Below are positions 17,883 to 27,160 of a DNA stretch of 64,000 nucleotides, one piece after another. The notes beneath the pieces are model-generated. The model saw only the letters and a list, made by a program, of their open reading frames with translations. It ran no database searches and was not told where the DNA came from. This stretch comes from CAZMHJ01 sp046350635 (lineage in GTDB: Bacteria > Patescibacteriota > Saccharimonadia > Saccharimonadales > CAIOMD01): assembly GCA_046350635.1 (NCBI GenBank), contig JAXLZY010000003.1, forward strand, positions 62,001-126,000, written 5' to 3'. Positions within the stretch are counted from its first letter, which is position 1. Each line of letters starts with the position of its first letter. Position numbers and translations under genes: made by a program.

Positions 17883-19364
17883 ATGGAATTCTTAAGTCCA
17901 AAAGAAAAAAGAGCCCGCACGATAAAACTTTTTACCGGCTATGCACTCATAGCTGTGCTTATTGGATTAGCAACACTTGTTTTGGTATATCTTGCCCAGG
18001 GATACGGCTATGACCCGCAAAAAGGTGTTTCGCGGAGTGGCCTGGTGTTTTTTGCTGCTAAGCCTGGTACGGCAGATATATATGTAGATGGTCAAAAAAA
18101 AGATAAAACTGACGCACGACTTACTCTTGACGAAGGTATTCACCAAACGGCACTTAAAAAAGATAAATACCGCGACTGGACCAAGACAATTAATGTCGAG
18201 GGTGGTTCGGTACTCTATCTCAGCTACGTGCGACTATTCCCCGTTAATATCCCACTTGGTATTACGCAGGCGTTTACGAATGCACCCGCTTGGACGAGTC
18301 AAAGTCTTGATAGGCGCTGGTTAGTGCTACAGCCAAAAACCGACACGCCAACCCTACAAATTTATGATTTGCTTAAGCCCACAACTGATCCAAAAACAGT
18401 TACCCTACCTGTTGCACAGGTATCAAGTGAAGCCGGAAACTTTGGGGCCTTGGCTCCAGTAGAATGGTCAGACGACAACAAGCATCTGCTACTAAAGCAG
18501 ACGCTGCCAAGTGGCAAAATTACATATGTTGTTTTTGACCGCGAAGACAATGCTCAGACATTTAATGCAACTAAAAAACTTTCTTTGCCCGATGGCTATG
18601 CGCTATCGCTTCGTAACAAAAACTTTGACCGATATTATGCATTCAACCAAGGCACTGGAGAAATACGTACAGCTGATGCAAAATCGGGTATGCAAACTGT
18701 GGCCTCTGTCACCGGTGTGGTGTCGTTTAAATCATATGCAGATGATTTAATTCTTTATACTACTTATAATAATGCCGCTGCCAACCAAGTGAACGTCTTT
18801 GTGCAGAGTGGCAATAGTGACACTTATAGGCTTCAGGCATTACCTAAAGATGCCAACAACCGTTATTTGCTTGATATGGCGAAATATGACAATAGCTGGT
18901 ATTACATAACCGCATCATCAAGCGATAAAAAGGCACTTATGTATAAAGATCCACTCAGCAAAATAAAACCCGGCAACATAACTCCAGCTGCGCCACGCTT
19001 GGCCCTTGTTATTAACAATCCACAGTTTGCTTCGTTTTCTGACAATACACGCTTTATTGGCCTGCAATCAGGTAAGCAATTTGTCGTATTTGATGCCGAA
19101 TTAAACCGTGTGTATCGATATCAAAGTGCGCTGGCAATTGCTGACACACAACAAGCCAAGTGGATGGATGGTCACCGATTTAGCGTGGTTGCTGACGGTA
19201 AAGAATCTGTATTTGATTTTGACGGTACTAATGTACAAACACTCGTGAATAGTCGACAAGAGTTCCCGGCTTATTTTGACCGTGATTATCAATATGTTTA
19301 CACACTCGTACCGCAAGCAGATGGTAAAACTGGCATGCAAAATGGCCAGATAATTTTACCTTAG
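17883..19364 (+). CDS. PEGA-domain membrane-anchored surface protein
   Basis: A 493-residue protein with an N-terminal membrane helix (about 18-40), a PEGA-like domain (about 55-105: KPGTADIYVDGQKKDKT and the LDEGIHQTALKK hairpin), and a long beta-propeller-like remainder. PEGA domains are found in surface-layer and envelope proteins. It is transcribed rightward from a TAAGAT -10-like box just before the ATG. Its stop overlaps the convergent sortase stop by 4 bp. Confidence 0.75.
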   Translation: MEFLSPKEKRARTIKLFTGYALIAVLIGLATLVLVYLAQGYGYDPQKGVSRSGLVFFAAKPGTADIYVDGQKKDKTDARLTLDEGIHQTALKKDKYRDWTKTINVEGGSVLYLSYVRLFPVNIPLGITQAFTNAPAWTSQSLDRRWLVLQPKTDTPTLQIYDLLKPTTDPKTVTLPVAQVSSEAGNFGALAPVEWSDDNKHLLLKQTLPSGKITYVVFDREDNAQTFNATKKLSLPDGYALSLRNKNFDRYYAFNQGTGEIRTADAKSGMQTVASVTGVVSFKSYADDLILYTTYNNAAANQVNVFVQSGNSDTYRLQALPKDANNRYLLDMAKYDNSWYYITASSSDKKALMYKDPLSKIKPGNITPAAPRLALVINNPQFASFSDNTRFIGLQSGKQFVVFDAELNRVYRYQSALAIADTQQAKWMDGHRFSVVADGKESVFDFDGTNVQTLVNSRQEFPAYFDRDYQYVYTLVPQADGKTGMQNGQIILP

Positions 19365-20614
19365 TTTGATGAGCCAGAGCTATTGTCGTATAGCCAGCCA
19401 AATAGGCGGTGGAATAAGCTTTCGGCATTCCCAGGCAGTACTGCAGGTTGTGATGCGCTTGTTTGTACGGGGTTCGCAGCGACATTATTGTTCGTAGACG
19501 GACTAATTTGCTCGCCAATGATAATAAGACGACGCAGCGCAGTGCCCGGCGGGTCACACGTAATAAGTGTTGCCGAGGCTACTTTATCAGTTGGCCCAAG
19601 TACTGACACATCGGTTGGGCTTACAACCTTCTTTTCGTAGATTTTGTAAATATATCGTTGGCCACCATAGTTCAGCATGAATGTATCGCCTACTTCTAAT
19701 TTGCTAAGCAGGACAAAGGCAAACTTGTACTTACCATTATTGAAGATATTGTTAGACGAGTGACCTACAACTACAACATTGCCATTCTGGCCAGGTACCG
19801 GAGATTGTGGGTAGTGAACAACTCCTCGTTCTAGAGCTGTCTGCATATCTTTTTCGCTAATACTGGGTACATCGTATACAACGGGTACCTCAACATTAAT
19901 TTTAGGAATAATAACTTTGCTTTCGGGCCCAACTGCGTTGCTTGCTGTCGGGTCAACGATTATTGGCGTATTGCTAACAGTTCTGCTTGGAGTAATGAAG
20001 GGTGCTACAAAGCGTTCATTAAAGAATCCAAACATAAATATAAAAATCACGAAGGCGCCCATGCCAAGCCCGAACAAGAGTGATTGAATGTGATGCTTCT
20101 TTTTTAGCTTACCCCCGCCCGTAACATTGGTTAATAGTTGTTTTTTGAGGTCATCGGCGCTTTTAGTCGATCGCCGTTTGTCTGGTGTATTAAACGCGTC
20201 TACATGACCAATGGTATGGGTTAGTGGCACATGTGGTGTGTGTTTAGGGGGCCCCTGCTGTTCGACTGATGGGTGTTGTCGTAACTTATGCGCACTCCGT
20301 GCATGGTTAGCATAAAATTCTTGCCATACTTCGTGTTTTTCGCGATCAGGTAGGTTTTGGTAATACAGATGCCAGGCGGTTTGGACTTCGACAAGCGACT
20401 TACCAGAATTCATAAGCTTTGCAATAAATTCTTGGTGCTTAGATGTTGCACCGAGGCTTTCAATCTCTTTTTCTTCTTCTTTAGCAGAGGGCTCATCGCC
20501 ATACACGCTCGCAACTTTTTGCCGAATCAAACTGACCGCATCAGCACTGCCTGCAGGCGTGTTGGTCGGCTGGTCTTGCTGCGGTAACGGCAGTTCGTTT
20601 GGCGCTTGGCTCAT
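19361..20614 (-). CDS. Sortase (class D/E-like) with long N-terminal region
   Basis: The 417-residue protein has a polar N-terminus (about 160 residues), one membrane helix (about 180-205) and an extracytoplasmic sortase domain. The catalytic residues are visible: histidine in VVVVGHSSNN, cysteine in ATLITCDPPG and arginine in TALRRLIIIGEQ. Sortases anchor proteins with LPXTG-like tails to the cell wall or to each other. No clear LPXTG substrate is next to it. The long N-terminal cytoplasmic extension is unusual compared with most sortases. Confidence 0.88.
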   Translation of the reverse strand: MSQAPNELPLPQQDQPTNTPAGSADAVSLIRQKVASVYGDEPSAKEEEKEIESLGATSKHQEFIAKLMNSGKSLVEVQTAWHLYYQNLPDREKHEVWQEFYANHARSAHKLRQHPSVEQQGPPKHTPHVPLTHTIGHVDAFNTPDKRRSTKSADDLKKQLLTNVTGGGKLKKKHHIQSLLFGLGMGAFVIFIFMFGFFNERFVAPFITPSRTVSNTPIIVDPTASNAVGPESKVIIPKINVEVPVVYDVPSISEKDMQTALERGVVHYPQSPVPGQNGNVVVVGHSSNNIFNNGKYKFAFVLLSKLEVGDTFMLNYGGQRYIYKIYEKKVVSPTDVSVLGPTDKVASATLITCDPPGTALRRLIIIGEQISPSTNNNVAANPVQTSASQPAVLPGNAESLFHRLFGWLYDNSSGSSN

Positions 20615-20745
20615 TATTTGTGCGAGTATCTGTCTTATAGTCTTTTAGTGATGCACTAATTATAGTACAATTACCCCTGCTTTAGGTAATCTTGCTACTG
20701 CCTTAGAAGTATTACTATCTAGAGGTGATTGTTTAACAACTTGTG

Positions 20746-20799
20746 CCGCAGTGGTGGAATTGGTAGACAAAAGTTTGCACTTTCAAAACTATGAGTGAA
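20746..20799 (+). pseudogene. 5' fragment of a tRNA-Leu directly before the intact copy
   Basis: The segment from GCCGCAGTGGTGGAATTGG through GTAGACA has the tRNA-Leu 5' acceptor strand and D-arm pattern, close to that of the intact gene beginning at 20800, but no variable arm, T-arm or matching 3' acceptor follows before the next tRNA starts. It looks like a truncated duplicate. Confidence 0.55.
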
Positions 20800-20886
20800 G
20801 GGCGAGTGGTGAAATTGGTATACACGCTAGACTCAAAATCTTGTGAGCATTAGCTCGTGAGGGTTCAAGTCCCTCCTCGCCCACCA
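20800..20886 (+). tRNA. tRNA-Leu(CAA)
   Basis: Acceptor GGGCGAG pairs with CTCGCCC; the D-arm contains TGGTGAAATTGGTA; the anticodon loop is CTCAAAA with anticodon CAA (codon UUG). A long class II variable arm (GTGAGC..GCTCGT) and a T-arm GAGGGTTCAAGTCCCTC follow. The 3' CCA is encoded at 20884-20886. Confidence 0.92.
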
Positions 20887-20949
20887 CACATAGTTTTACG
20901 CCAGACAGCGCATGAATGCTTCATGCTTCTTCGCCAAAATCTTGTGAGC
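20834..20949 (+). repeat. 15 bp direct repeat: tRNA-Leu anticodon region and downstream copy
   Basis: CAAAATCTTGTGAGC occurs inside the tRNA-Leu (20834-20848) and again at 20935-20949, 101 bp away. A tRNA-internal repeat close to a truncated tRNA copy is what past recombination or integration at the tRNA would leave. Confidence 0.6.
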
Positions 20950-20972
20950 CAGAACTTTCCTGACTCATAATT

Positions 20973-23309
20973 TTATTTTTGGATGCCTATTTTGGCAAAA
21001 CCAAAGAATATCACACCAAATACTATAGCCATCACAATTGGCGCAATGGTAGAAATCCAGTTTCTTTTCCCGGGTCTAAAATACCGTAGCGTAAGTGAGT
21101 TTGTGACGACAGAAACGGAGCTTAAAGCCATGGCAAGTCCAGCGAGTTCTGGTTTAAGCACGAGGCCAACCCCTGCAAACACTCTCGCTGCAATGGGCAT
21201 TCCAGTGACGTTATAAAAGAGCGCAAAGAATAGATTTTGCTTTATTTTACCAACCGTTTCGCGTGAAAGCTGAATGGCAGTGATAACATCGTTTAAATCA
21301 TTTTTCATAAGCACAATACCGCCGGTTTCCATAGCAATATCAGTACCATTACCCATGGCAATACCAAGGTCAGCCTGGGCTAAAGCTGGTGCATCGTTTA
21401 TTCCGTCACCAACCATAGCCACACTAAAGCCTTTTTTTTGTAGCTCTTTCACTTTTGCCACTTTATCTTTTGGCAATACTTCGGCAAGTACATTTTTAAT
21501 ACCGAGTTCATGTGCAATTGCGTTGGCTGTTTGTGTGTTATCCCCGGTAACCATATACACAGACAGGCCCATTTTAGTAAGAACCTTGATAACCTTTTTA
21601 GAACTTGGCTTTATCGTATCTGCCACCGCTATCGCACCAATAAGTTTATTTTCGGTCGAAAGAAGCATGACAGTTTTCCCCTCTTTTTCTAACTTAGTTA
21701 TTTGCGCATCAACTTTCTGAAGCGATTCTTTGCCAAGATTCTCAATCGCTAAATGTCTACTGCCAAAATAGTATTTGGTTTTTTTAATAGTGCCGCAGAC
21801 ACCTTTGCCTGTTAGTGATTGAAAGGCATCAACATTTATATATGCCAAATTTTTACTTGCAGACTCAGTAGTGATTGCCCTAGCAAGCGGGTGTTCGCTA
21901 TCACGCTCTAAAGAGGCAGCGATTTGTAAAACCGCGTCGTTACGTGGGCCGTTAAAACTCAGAACGTCAGTGACAGTTGGTTTACCGTGTGTTAGGGTAC
22001 CCGTCTTATCAAAGACAACAGTGTCGATTTTACGTGTGGCTTCAAGTGGCTCACCCCCTTTTATAAGTACTCCTAGCTCAGCCGCCTTACCGGTACCCAC
22101 CATTATCGCGGTTGGCGTTGCTAAACCAAGGGCACAGGGACAAGCGATTACCAAAACAGAAGTGAATGCCATTAGTGCAAATGTAAAACTGGCGCCAAAA
22201 ATAAAGAACCAAGCCAAAAACGTAAGTACAGCAATACCGATAACCGCAGGTACAAACCAACTTGAAATTCTATCCGCCATATCTTGAATTGGTGCTCGCG
22301 AACTTTGCGCTTCGTCTACCAGTTTAATAATCTGAGAAAGCATTGTTTCTTGCCCAACGTGCGTAACTTTAAACTCAAAGCTACCTGTCTGGTTAATTGT
22401 TGCACCTATAACGTTACTGCCAATATGTTTTGTTGTTGGCAAGCTTTCGCCTGTTACCATAGACTCGTCAACACTAGACGCGCCCTTGATAATCACGCCA
22501 TCAAGAGGTACTGTTTCGCCCGGCCGAACCAAAATAATGTCGCCGTGTTTAATATTTTCAATTGCTGTATCGATAACTTCACCACCACGAACAACATGCG
22601 CAGATTTTACCTGTAAACTCATTAGTTTGTGTAAGGCTTCATTGGATTTATTCTTGGCTCGTGCCTCTAGCCACTTGCCTAATAGTACAAAGGTAATTAA
22701 AAATGCAGCCGTCTCAAAATACAGTTCTGGGATTTTTTCACCATTAACACCAATGAGCGATCCGTTTTGTATAACGTATTTTATGTAAAAAACAACGCTA
22801 TAGAAATAAGCGGCTGAAGTACCGATAGCTACCAGACTATCCATGTTAAAACTGTGTATTTTTAAACCAGACCACATGCCCTTGTAAAAACCTGCACCGA
22901 GGTAAAACTGCACAACAGTAGTAAGTAATAGCGATATAAGGCCTATATATGGCATTAATGCATCACCGGGTAACCAAGGAATAAAATCTAGCGCCATAAA
23001 GTAAACAAGTGGCAGCGTTAACGCAAGGCTTAGCAAAAACTTACGTTTATATTCACTGCCAGATCCGCCGTGATTCATGTGTTCGTGTGGATTATTAGGA
23101 TTAATGGTGCTTGCAGAGTAGCCAGCTTTTTTCACTGCCGAAATGAGTGCTTCGGTACTTGCATGTTCATCGTGTACAATATTTGCTTTTTCGTTCGCGT
23201 AATTTACCGACGCTTCCTTTACTCCAGGAACTTTAGTGAGTTCCTTTTGAATAACAACCGCACACGCGCTACAGTGCATACCATTAACCGCTAGTTTGGT
23301 TTGTGCCAT
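20973..23309 (-). CDS. copA: Copper-exporting P1B-type ATPase
   Basis: A 778-residue P-type ATPase with one N-terminal heavy-metal-associated domain (GMHCSACA at 10-17), eight membrane helices, the metal-site helix motif CPCALGLATP, the phosphorylated aspartate in DKTGTLTHG, and the hinge GDGINDAPALAQAD. The CPC motif and a CxxC HMA domain specify Cu(I) export. It is the third gene of the csoR operon, starting 1 bp after the TauE/SafE fusion stop, so it is expected to be induced by copper through CsoR. Confidence 0.95.
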   Translation of the reverse strand: MAQTKLAVNGMHCSACAVVIQKELTKVPGVKEASVNYANEKANIVHDEHASTEALISAVKKAGYSASTINPNNPHEHMNHGGSGSEYKRKFLLSLALTLPLVYFMALDFIPWLPGDALMPYIGLISLLLTTVVQFYLGAGFYKGMWSGLKIHSFNMDSLVAIGTSAAYFYSVVFYIKYVIQNGSLIGVNGEKIPELYFETAAFLITFVLLGKWLEARAKNKSNEALHKLMSLQVKSAHVVRGGEVIDTAIENIKHGDIILVRPGETVPLDGVIIKGASSVDESMVTGESLPTTKHIGSNVIGATINQTGSFEFKVTHVGQETMLSQIIKLVDEAQSSRAPIQDMADRISSWFVPAVIGIAVLTFLAWFFIFGASFTFALMAFTSVLVIACPCALGLATPTAIMVGTGKAAELGVLIKGGEPLEATRKIDTVVFDKTGTLTHGKPTVTDVLSFNGPRNDAVLQIAASLERDSEHPLARAITTESASKNLAYINVDAFQSLTGKGVCGTIKKTKYYFGSRHLAIENLGKESLQKVDAQITKLEKEGKTVMLLSTENKLIGAIAVADTIKPSSKKVIKVLTKMGLSVYMVTGDNTQTANAIAHELGIKNVLAEVLPKDKVAKVKELQKKGFSVAMVGDGINDAPALAQADLGIAMGNGTDIAMETGGIVLMKNDLNDVITAIQLSRETVGKIKQNLFFALFYNVTGMPIAARVFAGVGLVLKPELAGLAMALSSVSVVTNSLTLRYFRPGKRNWISTIAPIVMAIVFGVIFFGFAKIGIQK

Positions 23310-23310
23310 A

Positions 23311-24684
23311 TTAAAGTCCTACTTTTATTGCAGTTATCGTTCCTCTTGGTATACCCATTGCACAGGTAATTTGATACGTGCCGGGTTTATCAATAGTAAA
23401 TGGTAATTGCAGTTTACCTTTTGTAATTAAGAGTGGGTTTTTGTAAATACCAGGGATCATAATAGTGCTCATACAACCCTGCCCGTCCTCTTTGGCGTCT
23501 ACTTCTAGGACATATGGCTTACCGGCTTCAACATTAAACGTATTTGGTGATATGTCACCTGCAACGGTAAAACTCATTTTGAGCACTTGCCCTTCTTTTG
23601 TATTCGTTACTGTACCAACAACCGTTTGTTTGCTCGTTGCTGCTTGGTTGTTGCTTTGCAGTGAAAGCTTGTAACCCATGAGGCTAAGGCCATTAGAGAT
23701 ATTGTAAAAAGCCAGTAGTACCACCGCTACGCCAACAAACCGAAAGAATGATTTTGCAAACGAACCCTTAACAATTGAGGTTAACGCTCCGATACCAAGT
23801 AAACCTGGTGTTGTACCTATCGCGAATAAACCCATAACAAGTGAGCCTGTAACGAAACTTCCGCTACTTATTGCAACCAGCTGCATCGCTTGTGTAAACC
23901 CGCATGGCAAAAAGAATGATACCGCACCTAAAATTAGCGCATTCTTATGGCTGTATTCTTTATTGTTGTAGCTCTTAATGCCGAGAGCCTTTGCGATACC
24001 TACAGGCAGTGAAATACCTTTATTACTTAATTTAGGGAATAACTCGGTAAGCTGCAGACCCAATATAACCATCACAAAACCAACAACAATAGTTAGCGCG
24101 CCAATAACGGAACTATTAAATCTGAATATTGAGCCAAACATACCGAGCACACCACCGAGGGCAAAGAATGTAATTATACGGCCAAGATTAAAAAATAGGT
24201 GGGGTCGAAATTTTTGCATAGCACTTGCTGTTGGGTGTGCCTCGGCAAAACGTGCGGACAGCCCCAAAACCAAACCTCCAATCATCGCCATACAGGTTGA
24301 AAATCCTGCCGTAACTCCAACCACAAGCGCCATAAGCGTCGCACTTCCGCTTAGACTATTAAGATTTAGGCTCGTAACACCGATACCACGCAGTAAAAAG
24401 ATGATAATTATGAGGGCTGCTAAATTGATAAAGAATTGCTCATATGCCGACTTATCTCTTGTAAAGAAATTCTTTTTATCCTGACCAACCGAATAGCCGG
24501 CAGCTTTAATAGCAAATTCTATTTCTTTATCAGTCGGTCTTTGATTATAGGTAATAACTGCAGAGTTGGTTTTTAGGCTTGATTTAGCACTAATTACACC
24601 CGGTAACTTCTCTAGTTCACTTGCCGTTACAATTGTGCAGGCCTTACAGTGCATGCCTTTGATTGGTACTTCTAGCTGTCTCAT
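23311..24684 (-). CDS. HMA - TauE/SafE (DsbD-like) - cupredoxin fusion membrane protein
   Basis: A 457-residue three-part protein: an N-terminal heavy-metal-associated domain (GMHCKACT, residues 10-17), a six-helix TauE/SafE sulphite-exporter/DsbD-like membrane domain (about 85-330) and a C-terminal extracytoplasmic cupredoxin-like domain with a possible metal site (cysteine and methionine in GQGCMSTIM and CAMGIPRG). The parts together suggest copper handling: capture in the cytoplasm, a membrane stage and an external copper site. It lies between csoR and copA in one operon. The exact role (copper import, export or delivery) is not known. Confidence 0.85.
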   Translation of the reverse strand: MRQLEVPIKGMHCKACTIVTASELEKLPGVISAKSSLKTNSAVITYNQRPTDKEIEFAIKAAGYSVGQDKKNFFTRDKSAYEQFFINLAALIIIIFLLRGIGVTSLNLNSLSGSATLMALVVGVTAGFSTCMAMIGGLVLGLSARFAEAHPTASAMQKFRPHLFFNLGRIITFFALGGVLGMFGSIFRFNSSVIGALTIVVGFVMVILGLQLTELFPKLSNKGISLPVGIAKALGIKSYNNKEYSHKNALILGAVSFFLPCGFTQAMQLVAISSGSFVTGSLVMGLFAIGTTPGLLGIGALTSIVKGSFAKSFFRFVGVAVVLLAFYNISNGLSLMGYKLSLQSNNQAATSKQTVVGTVTNTKEGQVLKMSFTVAGDISPNTFNVEAGKPYVLEVDAKEDGQGCMSTIMIPGIYKNPLLITKGKLQLPFTIDKPGTYQITCAMGIPRGTITAIKVGL

Positions 24685-24696
24685 ATGTTTGCCACC

Positions 24697-24987
24697 TTAT
24701 TTGTTTACAAGTTTTGTAACCGTTAGTATTTCTTCGGTCATTCGTGCTTTCTTTTCAGTGTCATCTGATAGTATTGCCTGGTCAAAACAAGCGTGCAAAT
24801 GGTCTTCCATTAGCATCTGATGCGCCGACTTTAATAAGCCAATAGCAGCTAAGTTCTGCTGCATGATGTCTATACAATAGGCATCTTCTTCTAACATCTT
24901 TTGAATTCGTGCCAAAAGACTTTGAGTTTTCTTAATGTTCGTTACTGTTTTTACCCTGTTTGCATGCGTTGTGTGATTATGAGCCAT
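24697..24987 (-). CDS. csoR: CsoR-family copper-sensing repressor
   Basis: The 96-residue all-helical product carries the CsoR/DUF156 copper ligands as C-H-C: cysteine in DAYCIDIM, histidine in LLKSAHQML and cysteine in HACFDQA. Such proteins bind the operator without copper and release it when Cu(I) binds. The ATG at 24987 follows the ribosome site aaaggag. It is the first gene of an operon with the HMA/TauE/cupredoxin fusion and copA, and its own promoter contains a matching inverted-repeat operator. Confidence 0.92.
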   Translation of the reverse strand: MAHNHTTHANRVKTVTNIKKTQSLLARIQKMLEEDAYCIDIMQQNLAAIGLLKSAHQMLMEDHLHACFDQAILSDDTEKKARMTEEILTVTKLVNK

Positions 24988-25005
24988 ACAATCTCCTTTA
25001 ATTTC

Positions 25006-25034
25006 ACTATACCCCTACCCTAGGTATAGGTCAA
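25006..25034 (-). promoter_or_regulatory. csoR operon promoter with CsoR-type operator in the spacer
   Basis: On the minus strand TTGACC (25034-25029) and TATAGT (25011-25006) are 17 bp apart. The perfect inverted repeat CTATACC-N9-GGTATAG (25007-25029) fills the spacer and includes a G/C-rich centre, as is usual for CsoR operators. A bound repressor would block RNA polymerase. Confidence 0.8.
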
Positions 25035-25113
25035 TAATATTGCGCTCTAGTCTTGATCACGTCAAAAAAGTGTAAGTGGGCACGGCGAGATACACACAGT
25101 TAATAAGCGCCAA

Positions 25114-26151
25114 CTACAGTTTTGCGATAATTCTTGGTTCGATGTTTTGGATCAATTGCTGTCTATTTACTTTTGTGGCGCCAAGCCGTGTCTTAGCATC
25201 AAATTTTAGCTGCAATAGTGTTGAGGCACTAACCGAGCCGAGCAATTTACTCGCCCGATTACCATGAGTATTTAAATTCTTTAAGTGGTCTGCAGAAATC
25301 ATGCCCGCCCAACTGACACTTTTAAATTGAGTCTTTTCTTGCTTAACTCGCCGATGTTGACGGTTTTGTAAATCAACGTTCCCATCGACAACAACCGCAT
25401 AATTTGAGTCATAACCTAATACCTGCGATTCGTCATAGTCGCCATTTGCAAAGGCTTTAACCTGCACTCCAATCGCACGATTGCCCACGAGATCAATTAA
25501 TAACAGGTCGACATTACGATTACCCGTCTCGGTAGTAGCGGCCCATTGCTCAAATTGTGCAGGAGCAGGTAAAACGATGGTTCCTGGATGTTTTTTAGCA
25601 ATATCGAGTAGCACAATTGCGGTGTCGAATTCTTGTAGTGAACCTTCAAGTACTGTTCGTGTTGCTTCCATACTTTCGCCAAAGTACATATAGCCATTCT
25701 TTTTATCGGCTAACCGATCTTTGTACGTGAATCGTTTGCTACCGCCAAGCGCAATTAAATCTTGTGTCATGCCTATTATTTCTTTGCGTGTTCGTTCGTC
25801 TTTGGCAAGTTCGGGGTTAATAACAAACTCCCACATAAGTGCCATCGCCGTATTGAGCCAATGATACGAAAAGCTGTTTAAACGTTTGTTCGCATATTCT
25901 TTGCCAGACATAAAAAGTTTCCGCTCATAATCAGCCATTTCACCACGAACAAATTGACCATATTCGGTGAGTACATCCATAAAATTCGCAACCCCAATAT
26001 TGGGGTCCAATTCGCCCGTTAAAGCATCGTGAAGGATTGTTCCAAAAAACTCCGAATACGCCTCTGCTTGCAGATAGGTTTCGTTATCACCACGATCACT
26101 TGGGTTTACCTCACGACGGGGGTAGCCTTGGGCAAATTCTTTTGCATCCAT
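25114..26151 (-). CDS. Uncharacterised protein, possible PD-(D/E)XK nuclease fold
   Basis: A soluble 345-residue protein I cannot assign by family. The region about residues 195-235 contains an acidic residue in NVDLLLIDLVG followed by AIGVQVKAF, a D...QxK pattern typical of PD-(D/E)XK nucleases such as those of restriction and repair systems. The N-terminal 190 residues are helical. It is monocistronic; upstream lies the CorA gene on the same strand. The nuclease suggestion is an inference from a motif alone. Confidence 0.55.
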   Translation of the reverse strand: MDAKEFAQGYPRREVNPSDRGDNETYLQAEAYSEFFGTILHDALTGELDPNIGVANFMDVLTEYGQFVRGEMADYERKLFMSGKEYANKRLNSFSYHWLNTAMALMWEFVINPELAKDERTRKEIIGMTQDLIALGGSKRFTYKDRLADKKNGYMYFGESMEATRTVLEGSLQEFDTAIVLLDIAKKHPGTIVLPAPAQFEQWAATTETGNRNVDLLLIDLVGNRAIGVQVKAFANGDYDESQVLGYDSNYAVVVDGNVDLQNRQHRRVKQEKTQFKSVSWAGMISADHLKNLNTHGNRASKLLGSVSASTLLQLKFDAKTRLGATKVNRQQLIQNIEPRIIAKL

Positions 26152-26200
26152 TAGAACATAATTATAAAATAAATTATGTAAATTTACAACTATAGTATAT

Positions 26201-27130
26201 TTAAAGCCAGCCGTTTTTACGGAAGATGGCTAAAATAAGTCCTGCGACCCCTGCTGACCCCAGTAAAATAAAGATAAAGGCGTGCGCATTATTATGAAAT
26301 GGCACGTTTACATTCATGCCCCAAAAACTACCAATAATAGTTGGCATGGTTAAGACGACAGTTAGGGTGGTTAGTATCTTAACCTGACGGTTAAGGTTAT
26401 TAGTTGCAATATTTGTGTAGGCTTCACGGATATTAACCGCTGTTTTTAAGCTACCACGAATAGTATCTATCAGCTGTGTAGCCGAAAGTTGCAAGTCTTC
26501 AATTAAATCACGATCTTCTTCGTCGAACGATAGGTTCTTGCGACGGCCCGTAAGACTTTGCAGTACGCTGTTTGCTGGCACTAAATCACCTAAAAATTCG
26601 TTTAAAACATCCTCGATTTCTACGAATTGCACGAAGTCTTTGTTGCTGACCCGGCGGACGTTAAGGCTGTTTCGGGCTGCCCGAATCTGCTTGTTGATGC
26701 CGTTTAACTGTACCGAATATGATTCAAGTAATAATTCTAATATTTCGAGCAACAACTCTGAGCGGCGTGTCGTAATGTTATCGTCGCCCTTTTCGGCAAA
26801 TTGCTTGAGTTTTGGGTTTGCAACCGCAGAAATAGTCAAAATAAAGGTACTACTAAGTGCGATGGTTACCGGCGCGGTAACGACTTTTCCACCACTGTTT
26901 TTATAGGCGAATCGCGTAAACAAATAGGTAATGCCATCTTCGATTTCAAACCGAGGTACTTCATCGGCATCAAGCGCGTCTTCTATGAGCCCTTCGTCGA
27001 GCCCGAGCCCGAGCAGTTGAGCAATTTCGGCATTGGTTGGATCTTCGGCATACACCCATGCGCCTGTTTTAAATGCGCTGAGTGTTTTCGCTTTTGAATC
27101 GCCGGGTGCCCGGAAATAATACTGAATCAT
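26201..27130 (-). CDS. corA: CorA-family magnesium transporter
   Basis: The 309-residue protein has a large N-terminal cytoplasmic domain and two C-terminal membrane helices. The selectivity signature GMNV is in the segment GSFWGMNVNVPF between them. CorA forms pentamers that take up Mg2+ or Co2+. The protein is of typical length. It lies just after the operon ending at 27161. Confidence 0.93.
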   Translation of the reverse strand: MIQYYFRAPGDSKAKTLSAFKTGAWVYAEDPTNAEIAQLLGLGLDEGLIEDALDADEVPRFEIEDGITYLFTRFAYKNSGGKVVTAPVTIALSSTFILTISAVANPKLKQFAEKGDDNITTRRSELLLEILELLLESYSVQLNGINKQIRAARNSLNVRRVSNKDFVQFVEIEDVLNEFLGDLVPANSVLQSLTGRRKNLSFDEEDRDLIEDLQLSATQLIDTIRGSLKTAVNIREAYTNIATNNLNRQVKILTTLTVVLTMPTIIGSFWGMNVNVPFHNNAHAFIFILLGSAGVAGLILAIFRKNGWL

Positions 27131-27160
27131 CGCCCCCTATCGTAACAGAGTATGGCCGGA

